From NCBI RefSeq assembly GCF_004053875.1, contig NZ_SBIP01000005.1:124001-188000 (forward strand): a DNA stretch of 64,000 nt, read 5' to 3'. The notes below the pieces were generated by a model. It had not been told where the DNA came from and did no database searches. It was given only the letters and a program-made list of their open reading frames with translations. The stretch comes from Neorhizobium lilium (GTDB taxonomy: Bacteria > Pseudomonadota > Alphaproteobacteria > Rhizobiales > Rhizobiaceae). Positions 18,101 to 24,344 of this stretch are shown one piece after another (position 1 is the first letter of the stretch; each line of letters begins with the position of its first letter). The position numbers were made by a program, and so were the translations under genes.

Positions 18101-20598
18101 ATGCCCGCAACGGCAAGATCATCGATCAGCTCAACCGCACCACGTCGATCTTCGCACCGCCGAAGGACCAGGTGATCGAGCTCGACCGCCGTCCGCTTCT
18201 GAAGGGCGAGATCTTTGCACCCCTGGCGGAAGAAACCGAAGCGCCGTCCGATCTCGACTTCTGGAACGGCTATGGCGGCTTCGCCAGTGACGGCAGCGAA
18301 TATGTCGTTCGCCTGCGGGGAGGCCAATCGACGCCAAGCCCCTGGATCAACGTCATTTCCAATGAGAACTTCGGCTTCCATGTGTCGGCCGAAGGCGCCG
18401 GCTTCACCTGGGCGAAGAATTCGCGCGACTACCAGCTGACGCCCTGGAGCAATGATCCGGTCATCAACCGGCCAAGCGAAGCCTTCTACGTCTGCGATCT
18501 CGGCAACGGAGCGGTAACAACCCCGTTCGCCGCTTTGTCACGCGATCCGGCCAGCCGGTTCGAAGCGCGTCACGGCCTCGGCTATTCGGTCTTCTCGACA
18601 GAACAGGACGGCCTCTCGCTCGAACTGACCCAGACGGTAGACCGGACCCGCGCTGTCAAGCTCTCGCATATGAAGCTTCGCAATGCGGGCACGGAAGCCC
18701 GGCGGCTGCGAGTCTATGGCTATGTCGAATGGCTTCTCGGCAGCAATCCGCAGCGGTCGATCCCGTTCATCCTGGCCAGCCGGGACGAAGACACGGGGAC
18801 GATCTTCGCCACCAACCCTTACAGCATCGACCATCGCCGCTTCGCCTTCATGGGGCTCAGCCAGCGTCCGTCCGGCTTCACAACCAGCCGCCGCGAGTTC
18901 ATCGGGCGCTTCGGTTCCGTCTCGATGCCGACAGCCGTCATGGCGGCTTCGGAGCTCAAAGGTTCGCTCGACCTCGACGGCGATCCTTGCGCGGCCCTTG
19001 CCTATGACATCGAGCTTGCGCCGGGCGAGGAAAAGACTGTGACCTTCTTCCTCGGCGACGCCGCCACGAAGGAAGAGGCCCAGGCGCTTGCAGCAGCGCT
19101 CGGCCAGGACGAGTTCAGAACGATCCTGGACGACAACCGCAGCTTCTGGTCCGGCTTTACCGGTCGCTTGAAGATCGAAACGCCGGACAAATCCCTGAAC
19201 CATCTGGTGAACCACTGGTTGCCCTACCAGGCGCTGGCGTGCCGCATCATGGCGCGCACGGCCTTCTATCAGGCCTCCGGCGCCTCGGGCTTCCGCGACC
19301 AGTTGCAGGATACGCTTGCCTTCCTGCTCTACGAGCCGTCGCTTGCCCGCCGCCAGATCGTCACGGCAGCCTCGCGGCAGTTCCAGGAAGGCGATGTGCA
19401 GCATTGGTGGCTGCCGGGCAGCGGAGCCGGCGTGAGGACGCATATTTCCGACGACGTGGTCTGGCTGGCCTATGCCGCGCACCAGTATATTGCGGCAACC
19501 GGAGATGCTTCGCTGTTGGACGAGCAGGTGAACTTCCTGACTGGACCCATCCTCGAAAAGCACAAGCACGATTCCTTCTTCCAGCCGGACGTGTCGCCTG
19601 AAACCGCAAGCGTCTACGAACACGCGGCCAAGGCGCTCGACCTTGCCGTTTCCAGAACAGGCGATCTCGGCCTGCCGCTGATCCTCGGCGGCGACTGGAA
19701 CGACGGCATGAACCGGGTCGGTGCCGGTGGACGCGGCATGAGCGTCTGGCTCGGCTGGTTCCTGGCGTCCGCCCTGCGCAGCTTCATAGGCTATGCAAGC
19801 GAGCGCAGGGATCAGGCTCGGGTGGAGAAATGGACCGCTCATCTGGACATGCTCAAGCAGGCGATCGAGAAGTCTGGCTGGGACGGCGCCTATTATCGCC
19901 GCGGCTATTACGACGACGGTTCTCCGCTCGGCTCGAGCTTGAGCGACGAGTGCAGGATCGATTCGCTCGGACAGACCTGGAGCGTGCTCTCGGGCGAAGG
20001 CAATGCGGAACGTTCGGCTCAGGCCATGGATGCCGTGCTGGACAAGCTGGTGGACGAAGAGGCCGGTATCATCCGTCTCTTTACCCCGGCCTTCGAGGAA
20101 ACCCGCCAGGATCCGGGCTATATCAAGGGCTATCCACCTGGGGTTCGCGAAAACGGCGGTCAGTATACCCATGCAGCTATCTGGGTCGTGCTGGCGCTGG
20201 CAGGGTTGAAGCGCGGTGACGACGCCTGGAAGTGCTTCCAGCTTCTCAACCCGGTCAACCATGCGCTTGACCGGGCGGCTGCCGATACCTATCGCGTCGA
20301 ACCTTACGTGGTCTCGGCGGATGTCTACGGCCATGGCCCTTATAACGGACGCGGCGGCTGGAGCTGGTACACCGGTTCGGCCGGCTGGCTCTATCGCGCA
20401 GCCGTCGAGGGTATTCTCGGCATCAAGCGGCAGGGCGACAGGCTGTTCGTCAACCCCGCCCTGCCAAGCGGCTGGGAAGGGTTCAGCGCCGAGGTCACGA
20501 TCGACGGCAAGACCTATGCGATCTCCGTGAAGGCCGGCAGCATCACCATCAATGGACAGCCGGTCGATGAGAGCGGTTTCCTGCTGGCGGGCCAATAG
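12130..20598 (+). CDS. ndvB: Cyclic beta-1,2-glucan synthase NdvB/ChvB
   Basis: A giant 2,822-aa inner-membrane enzyme that makes periplasmic cyclic beta-1,2-glucans from UDP-glucose. The GT84 glycosyltransferase domain has D623 and D625 in LDADTRL and the Q770-W773 motif in SRQHRWARGDW. Membrane segments flank it (about 420-465 and 795-850, and again near 930-985). A middle region has been linked in this family to chain cyclisation. The C-terminal part is a GH94 phosphorylase-like domain with GGDWNDGMNRVG (D2522-G2526), used to set chain length. Length matches Sinorhizobium NdvB and Agrobacterium ChvB. The start at 12130 is a choice: in-frame ATGs at 12103 and 12004 also exist. The exporter gene ndvA lies 545 bp downstream on the opposite strand. 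These glucans matter for osmoadaptation and plant attachment or nodulation. Confidence 0.95.
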   Translation: MSVENLPSASLRENEVKQIDHNDSIRSTYFTIEDLRVCGEKLGQEGAAALPGFTAFDFFKRHDENEKEILRVYRATAVDVDAGASITPAAEWLLDNYYIVEEAIQEVRRDFPRRFYKQLPQMFVGNEELPRALVLAWLYVAHTHSSVTRDSLASIVEGFQTEEPLEIGEIWALPSFIRFVLIENLRRIASRVDRSRTMRRRANEVADEIIRLNDEAASAAVLQQVETLADDNTFISQFLYRLRNASQTSGFAIAWLEKRLEQAGTDVEAVMQSEQSRLSSGNVTMGNIIKSLRLIDDTEWSVWFEDVSQIDKIFRERTDYEALDFGSRNAYRNRIEKLARLSKKSETDVAMVAIRLAEEAAASNPDTRETNVGAFIVGRRRRELEAAVGYQATVVQRIVRLVRRLNWFSVAGPVLLITIAAMAIAGWFLVQSAIPLPIVFFFLLMFSLPASEGATGLFNTLVTYVVKPARLVGYEFKEGIPQEARTLVVVPCLITDRDTVDELVRNLEVHYLANPHGEIFFALLSDWRDSKSEETDADLEILDYAKREIAALNARYASEPKNRFYLLHRRRLFNPSEGAWMGWERKRGKLHELNLLLRGDRDTTYLPGANTVPQDVQYVMTLDADTRLMREAVTKLVGKMHHPINRPVLDPESNRVVEGYGLMQPRVTPSLTTGKEASVFQRVFSVGRGLDPYVFTVSDVYQDLTGEGTFTGKGLYHVDAFEASLKGRIDENSVLSHDLLEGSFARCALITDVELVEDFPVRYEVEVSRQHRWARGDWQLLPYIFDPKRGVTPLGIWKMTDNLRRSLTPIAWFFASVLGWYFMDPFGALIWQILLIFSLFVAPTISLLTGLLPRSTDIVPRAHFYSVWSEIRSANAQVALRIVFIADSACIMTDAIARSLYRLLVTRKLMLEWKTAASIQSSAQGSPTDYYRAMWHAPAIAVLSIILSALPGDNAFLVGIPFAILWIFSPLVAWYVSQSAETEDRLFVPEPVSVELRKIARRTWRYFETFVTLEQNYLPPDNFQERPEPIIAKRTSPTNIGVYLLSTISARSFGWISFIDTVERIEQTISTIERMEKFRGHLFNWYHTDTLLPLGPRYISAVDSGNLAGHLIAISSACRIWAEAPPAHLQGNLDGIGDVTGILAESLKALPDDRKTVRPLRRRLEERIAGFGNALAAVKREHEFASIRIINLAVLARDIQKLATNLDHEVRSPLSDEITKWAGSLVAVCEAHISDSVFDNSNLEQLRNRLVSLRDRTRTLAFSMEFGFLFRKERRLLSIGYRVDSNELDEACYDLLASECRLTSLFAIAKGDLPTEHWYRLGRQVVPIGARGALVSWSGSMFEYLMPPLVMQERQGGILNQTNNLVVKEQMNHGRRLGTPWGISEAAFNARDHLFNYQYTNFGVPTLGLKRGLGQNAVIAPYASILASQYDPVAAAENLTELRALGALGMYGFHDAVDFTPTRVPEGKRCVVVYNYYAHHHGMSIAAIANVVMNGMLRELFHADPVIEAAELLLQEKAPRDIPVMSAKHEETPGKGQGELLHPEVRTIANPATKDRELVLLSNGHYSIMLTATGSGYARWNGLSVARWKPDPTEDRWGQFIFLRDTTSGDWWSATAEPRRAEGEVTKTVFGDEKAEFHKTVGDLTSTVEVIVATEHDAEGRRVTLLNMGSEDRFIELTSYLEPVLAVEDDDNAHPVFSRMFIRTEIGKRGDVIRAWRNKRSPSDPDMIIAHLAADNAGSGRPTEYETDRRNFIGRGRSLAEAAAFDPGATLSNTDGFTLDPILSLRRTVRVPAGKKVSVVFWTIAAPKREELDQAIERYRHPEAFQSELTQAWTRTQVQMRHLGVSSQDAAAFQSLARYLIYPDMQLRADQATIQAGMQPQSALWPSAISGDFPIFTLRINDDNDMPVAKEAIAAQEYLYSRGVVADLVVFNERAASYAQEMQHGIEYLTENARRTGQQDGQRQHVFSLRRDIQDEAASEGLIAASRVVLHARNGKIIDQLNRTTSIFAPPKDQVIELDRRPLLKGEIFAPLAEETEAPSDLDFWNGYGGFASDGSEYVVRLRGGQSTPSPWINVISNENFGFHVSAEGAGFTWAKNSRDYQLTPWSNDPVINRPSEAFYVCDLGNGAVTTPFAALSRDPASRFEARHGLGYSVFSTEQDGLSLELTQTVDRTRAVKLSHMKLRNAGTEARRLRVYGYVEWLLGSNPQRSIPFILASRDEDTGTIFATNPYSIDHRRFAFMGLSQRPSGFTTSRREFIGRFGSVSMPTAVMAASELKGSLDLDGDPCAALAYDIELAPGEEKTVTFFLGDAATKEEAQALAAALGQDEFRTILDDNRSFWSGFTGRLKIETPDKSLNHLVNHWLPYQALACRIMARTAFYQASGASGFRDQLQDTLAFLLYEPSLARRQIVTAASRQFQEGDVQHWWLPGSGAGVRTHISDDVVWLAYAAHQYIAATGDASLLDEQVNFLTGPILEKHKHDSFFQPDVSPETASVYEHAAKALDLAVSRTGDLGLPLILGGDWNDGMNRVGAGGRGMSVWLGWFLASALRSFIGYASERRDQARVEKWTAHLDMLKQAIEKSGWDGAYYRRGYYDDGSPLGSSLSDECRIDSLGQTWSVLSGEGNAERSAQAMDAVLDKLVDEEAGIIRLFTPAFEETRQDPGYIKGYPPGVRENGGQYTHAAIWVVLALAGLKRGDDAWKCFQLLNPVNHALDRAAADTYRVEPYVVSADVYGHGPYNGRGGWSWYTGSAGWLYRAAVEGILGIKRQGDRLFVNPALPSGWEGFSAEVTIDGKTYAISVKAGSITINGQPVDESGFLLAGQ

Positions 20599-20628
20599 CC
20601 TCACGGCCTTCGTCAACCCATAAATGAA

Positions 20629-20662
20629 AAGGCCCCGGAGACCAGATGGTTTCCGGGGCCTT
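20629..20662 (+). terminator. Strong GC-rich hairpin terminator after ndvB
   Basis: The arms AAGGCCCCGGA (20629-20639) and TCCGGGGCCTT (20652-20662) pair perfectly, and a G-T and three Watson-Crick pairs extend the stem to a 4-nt loop. There is little T-tract on the plus side, but four T residues follow on the minus side, so it may act in both directions. Confidence 0.65.
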
Positions 20663-21143
20663 CGTCTATGTCGTCATGAGCCATCTCCCTGAAGCCGGTT
20701 GGGAAAAAACGCGCAGCACGAGGGGCCGCGACGGAAAACCGTTGCGGTCGCTCTGGGATAGGCGGGCAGGGCGATGGTGTGGTGGATGGTGTCAGGGTGT
20801 CTGCCCGCCCGATCTCAAGCGTTCCGGGGGTGATGCGGAGGGTCCGAATTCCGTATCCCGTACCGGAGGAGGAGTTGCCCTGACGGCGCATCCTCCCGCC
20901 TTCGACCATCATCTCGCGCCGGATCTTGATCCTGAAGGCGTCCGGTTCGCGACCCGGCTCCCTGCTCGATGACGTGATCAGCCTAATGCCGGTTCATGGG
21001 ACGGGGACGATGGCGGTGCGAAATTCCCCGAGGCCCTTGGTGGAGCGCGATATTTTTTGCCGCCGAGGGACAATTCGTCCCGGCCTGTGAGGCTCTAGAC
21101 AGCCGGGCGCGGGCTGCGGATGCAGCTCTGCGCCCGTTTCCGT
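20663..21143. other. Gap between the convergent ndvB and ndvA genes, no recognised gene
   Basis: About 480 bp between two convergent 3' ends. Short ORFs on both strands (for example a minus-strand frame at 20613-20912) have no recognisable domain or ribosome site. The segment from about 20820 to 20930 keeps a codon-like GC pattern and could be a decayed gene or an unannotated small one. Confidence 0.35.
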
Positions 21144-22907
21144 TCACTGTTGGAGGAGCTTGGCTTTCTCGCCAGCCTCGTCATCGGCCAGAAGGCCGCT
21201 TGTCTTCAGCAGCGAGGCGAAGCGCCCGCCGCTCTGGCTGAGTTCATCATAACTGCCGGCTTCCGCAATCCGTCCGTTTTCCAGGAAGATGACCTTGTTC
21301 GCGTCCCGCACGGTGGAGAGCCGGTGGGCGATGATGAAGGTTGTGCGGTTCTCGCGAAGGCGGTCGATGGCGGTCTTGACCCGCGCCTCGGTCTCCACGT
21401 CGAGAGCGCTGGTCGCTTCGTCGAGTACGAGGATCGGCGCGTTCTTGAGGATGGCGCGGGCAATGGCGATGCGCTGACGCTCCCCGCCCGACAGGCGGTT
21501 GCCGCGTTCGCCCACGGTCGTGCTGTAACCGTTCAGTCGGGTCTCGATGAATTCGGCTGCCGCGGCTGCCTCTGCTGCCCGGGTGACGTCCTCCTCTGTC
21601 GCACCTTCGCGACCGAGGCGGATATTCTCGCTGATCGACCGGTTCAGCAGGCCGGCATCCTGAAAGACCGTGGCGATGCTGTTGCGCAAGGATTTGCGTG
21701 CCACCTTGGCAATGTCAGTGCCGTCGATGAGGATCTTGCCTTGCTGCGGCTCGTAGACCCGCTGGAGGAGATTGATGAGTGTCGTCTTGCCCGCACCTGT
21801 CGGTCCAACGATGGCGACCGTCTCCCCCGCTTTGGCCGTAAACGAGATATGGTGGACGCCCTGGCTGGTATTGGCGAAGCCGAAGGTGACGTCTCGAAAT
21901 TCGACCTCGCCCCTGACATTGCCGAGGTCGATGGCGTCCGCCGGTTCTGCGCGTTCCTCGACGGAATCCTCCAGTGCAAAGAAATCCTCCAGCTTCGAGC
22001 GCGCTTCGAAGATCTGGTTGGCGAACTGGCGCAGCAGGTCGAGCCGGCCGATGAGCAGGTTGGCGAAACCGATGAAGGCCACGACATCGCCGACCCGGAT
22101 CTCGCCCTTCTGCACCAGCAGCGTACCGATCACCAGGATGATGCCCATGGAAACGGTCGAGGCGGTGCGGTTGAGGGCGCCCGCCAGTGCCCACCAGTCG
22201 AGCACCGGATATTGGGCTGCCAGAAGGTCCTTCGTGTAATCTTTCAGTGCCAGCGTCTCGGCTTCGATCCGGTTATAGCTATGCAGCACGGAGACGTTGC
22301 TGATGGAATCGCTCACGTGGGAAAATACCGTGTGATAGTGCCCTTCGACCGAGGCCTGTCCTTCCTTGGTCCGGTTCATCACCGTGACGCCGATGATCCA
22401 GTAAAGAATGCTCAGGGCCAGCAGCACGAGGCTCAACCGCCAGTCCATGGAGATTGCCGTGGGGATCAGAAGCATCAAGGCTACAGCCGTTGCCAGGTGC
22501 GTGCGCATGAATTCCAACCACAGCCCAAACAGGCTTTCCGAGGCGCGCAGCAGCGTATGCAGAGCGTTCGACGTACCGCGCTGGTGATGCCAGGCAAGCG
22601 GCATGGAAATGATGCGCCCGAAGGCTTCCGTCAGCAGCGATGCGCGCCTGCCATGGGCAAGCCGGTCAGCCTCTCTCGCCACCAGGACATAGGCCACGGT
22701 GTTGAAGAGACCGAACCCTGCCCAGGCCAGTAGCCAGTTGGTAACACTCCCGCCGGAGGAGATGGCATCGATGATGCGGCCAAACAGGACCGGCTCGGCG
22801 ATGGTAATGACGGCGAGCACGATATTGGCGATGACCACGGCGGTCACACGCCACTTGTTCTGGGAGAGATACTTCAGCGCTCGTACGTAAACCTGAAACA
22901 GCGTCAA
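21144..22907 (-). CDS. ndvA: Cyclic beta-1,2-glucan ABC exporter NdvA/ChvA
   Basis: A 587-aa half-transporter with a fused membrane and ATPase domain that exports cyclic beta-1,2-glucan to the periplasm. Six membrane helices occupy roughly residues 15-300, with the family-specific stretches READRLAHGRRASLLTEAFG and EGHYHTVFSHVSDSISNVS. The ATPase has Walker A GPTGAGKTT (near 367), signature LSGGERQRIAIARA and Walker B ILVLDEATSALD. I place the start at a TTG (22907; TLFQVYVRALKYL), nine bases after AGAAGG, because NdvA/ChvA proteins I recall begin M-[ST]-L-F-x-V-Y; an ATG seven codons upstream has no ribosome site. It converges on ndvB and works with it. It may share its upstream region with expR. 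Confidence 0.95.
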   Translation of the reverse strand: MTLFQVYVRALKYLSQNKWRVTAVVIANIVLAVITIAEPVLFGRIIDAISSGGSVTNWLLAWAGFGLFNTVAYVLVAREADRLAHGRRASLLTEAFGRIISMPLAWHHQRGTSNALHTLLRASESLFGLWLEFMRTHLATAVALMLLIPTAISMDWRLSLVLLALSILYWIIGVTVMNRTKEGQASVEGHYHTVFSHVSDSISNVSVLHSYNRIEAETLALKDYTKDLLAAQYPVLDWWALAGALNRTASTVSMGIILVIGTLLVQKGEIRVGDVVAFIGFANLLIGRLDLLRQFANQIFEARSKLEDFFALEDSVEERAEPADAIDLGNVRGEVEFRDVTFGFANTSQGVHHISFTAKAGETVAIVGPTGAGKTTLINLLQRVYEPQQGKILIDGTDIAKVARKSLRNSIATVFQDAGLLNRSISENIRLGREGATEEDVTRAAEAAAAAEFIETRLNGYSTTVGERGNRLSGGERQRIAIARAILKNAPILVLDEATSALDVETEARVKTAIDRLRENRTTFIIAHRLSTVRDANKVIFLENGRIAEAGSYDELSQSGGRFASLLKTSGLLADDEAGEKAKLLQQ

Positions 22908-23093
22908 CTGCGGGCACCTTCTGTTCATTCGGGTCGGTCGGAGGTCCGTTGCTTATAAACAGGAAACGGCAAATCCGAGACGGAAAATTCGTTCAAGCGC
23001 ATTCCTATGAAGAAATAGTTCCCCGAACCGGCGTGGCGCAAATCGATGCCGCAGAACCCGCAACGTCATATGGCGTTCTGCCTCGCTTAGATT

Positions 23094-23107
23094 TTGATCT
23101 AGGTCAA
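23094..23107. promoter_or_regulatory. FNR/FixK-type anaerobox upstream of expR
   Basis: TTGATCTAGGTCAA is a full match to the FNR/FnrN/FixK consensus TTGAY-N4-RTCAA. Its centre is 99 bp upstream of the expR ATG and 193 bp from the ndvA start. A weak -10-like TAAGTA at 23135-23140 would place the box near -46 of a rightward promoter, close to the -41.5 position of activated class II promoters. Regulation by oxygen is an inference. Confidence 0.6.
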
Positions 23108-23199
23108 ATTTTGTGGTGGACCTTCAGTTATTGCTAAGTATGCTGAATCATTATCACTAAGTACAAAATGAACGATTTTCCAAGCAAGACGGATTTTTC

Positions 23200-23964
23200 A
23201 TGGCAGAAGCGCTAGGGGCGGTTTTGAACATCCGGTCTATCGTTCAATTCCTGATCCTTGTCGGAGAGTCCGAGACCACCGATGAGCTTGAGCGCCAGAT
23301 CGAATCGCTCCTCTCCACGTATGGCTTCAAATTCTATGGTTTGCGTTTTCACCGGAAACCCCATGATGACACTGTCGGATCGGCAATTCTCGGCCGGTGG
23401 CCCGCGGGCTGGAGCGAGATTTATGCAGCTCGCAAATATCCTCTGATCGACCCGACGATTCGCATGTTGAGCGTCGCCCAGCGGCCCTTCCGGTGGAAAG
23501 AGGCGGTCATGGCTCTGAAAGGCGACCCCCACAGACCGCGCATGGATCGCATGATGCAGGATGCCGGCCGCTTCGGCCTCCATGACGGCTATGTGTTTCC
23601 GGTCCATGGGCGAAACGGCCTTCTCGGCAGCATGACGGTTGGAGGCGATGCCGTTGATCTGTCGCCAGCGGAATGCGCCCTTTTCGAAGCTGCCGCAAAG
23701 CTTGCCTTCTGGCGCTTCATGGAACTGCGGGGCCAGGTCGAGGCGCTTGAGGACGCGGCAAAAGTCGATACCCAGCTGACCCGCCGGGAGATGGAAGTCA
23801 TCCTGCTTCTGGCGGATGGGCTGACATCGCATGAGATTGCCAAGGCGCTGACGATCTCCAATCACACGGTCGATTGGTACATCAACGGCTTGCAGGAGAA
23901 GCTCAAGGCGAAGAACCGCCAGCATGTGGTGGCGCTGGCCTTTCGCCTCGGGCTCGTCTCCTAA
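23200..23964 (+). CDS. expR: LuxR-family quorum-sensing regulator, ExpR-like (no partner synthase nearby)
   Basis: A 254-aa regulator with an N-terminal acyl-homoserine-lactone-binding domain and a C-terminal LuxR helix-turn-helix. The invariant ligand-pocket residues of the family are visible as W71, Y75, D84, P85 and W99. The HTH spans about residues 192-252 (LTRREMEVILLLADGLTSHEIA, then KLKAKNRQ). The position between ndvA and pyc is the one I know for expR in Sinorhizobium, where ExpR with AHLs controls exopolysaccharide and motility. No luxI-type gene is in the window. The ATG lacks a clear ribosome site; a TTG at 23224 follows AGGGG and may be the true start. The gene ends exactly at a MITE: its TAA is one copy of the element's target duplication. 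Confidence 0.75.
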   Translation: MAEALGAVLNIRSIVQFLILVGESETTDELERQIESLLSTYGFKFYGLRFHRKPHDDTVGSAILGRWPAGWSEIYAARKYPLIDPTIRMLSVAQRPFRWKEAVMALKGDPHRPRMDRMMQDAGRFGLHDGYVFPVHGRNGLLGSMTVGGDAVDLSPAECALFEAAAKLAFWRFMELRGQVEALEDAAKVDTQLTRREMEVILLLADGLTSHEIAKALTISNHTVDWYINGLQEKLKAKNRQHVVALAFRLGLVS

Positions 23965-24230
23965 GGGTGAGGACTTAATCATCTTGTTGAAATGGTGTGA
24001 GGCGATCCGGATGAGATACGAGGCGAAGAACGCAGACGATGCTTGATGCATCGGCGAGGCTTTTCAACGACGTTGCTCGCCGGAGCGCCCACATCCCAAG
24101 GACGCGCGAACGGCTGCGATCTGCTTTGTCGAAGCGCTTGAATGGGTCTGGAACCCATGCGTGCGCGCTTCTCCTCGCATATCATTGCCGTTCACTGCGC
24201 CATTTCCACAACATGATTGAGTCCTCACCC
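23965..24230. mobile_element. MITE-like element B, 266 bp, inserted at the expR stop codon
   Basis: The ends are perfect inverted repeats for the first 11 bases (GGGTGAGGACT) and then match imperfectly to about 35 bp, through AATCAT, TTGT and GAAATGG blocks. The element is flanked by TAA on both sides (23962-23964 and 24231-24233), a 3-bp target duplication; the left copy is the expR stop codon. No transposase is encoded. Near the right end the core contains a GCGAGGAGAAGCGCGC stretch on the minus strand that resembles the matching part of element A. Confidence 0.75.
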
Positions 24231-24344
24231 TAAGTGTTTTATCGCATTTCAGACAGATCCGGTGTCAAATAGGGCTTGCCTAAGTTCAATGATATTGATC
24301 TCTTGCGCTGCAGCATTTTGCGATGGTGCCTGGGGAGGTCCGCT

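Noticed and set aside
13468..18381. 1,637-aa ORF on the minus strand inside ndvB
   Set aside because: It is a reading-frame shadow of the GC-rich ndvB gene; no recognisable domain and no ribosome site.
23168..23215. 15-codon ORF overlapping the expR ATG
   Set aside because: It lacks a ribosome site and conservation cannot be judged; it may be a chance ORF.
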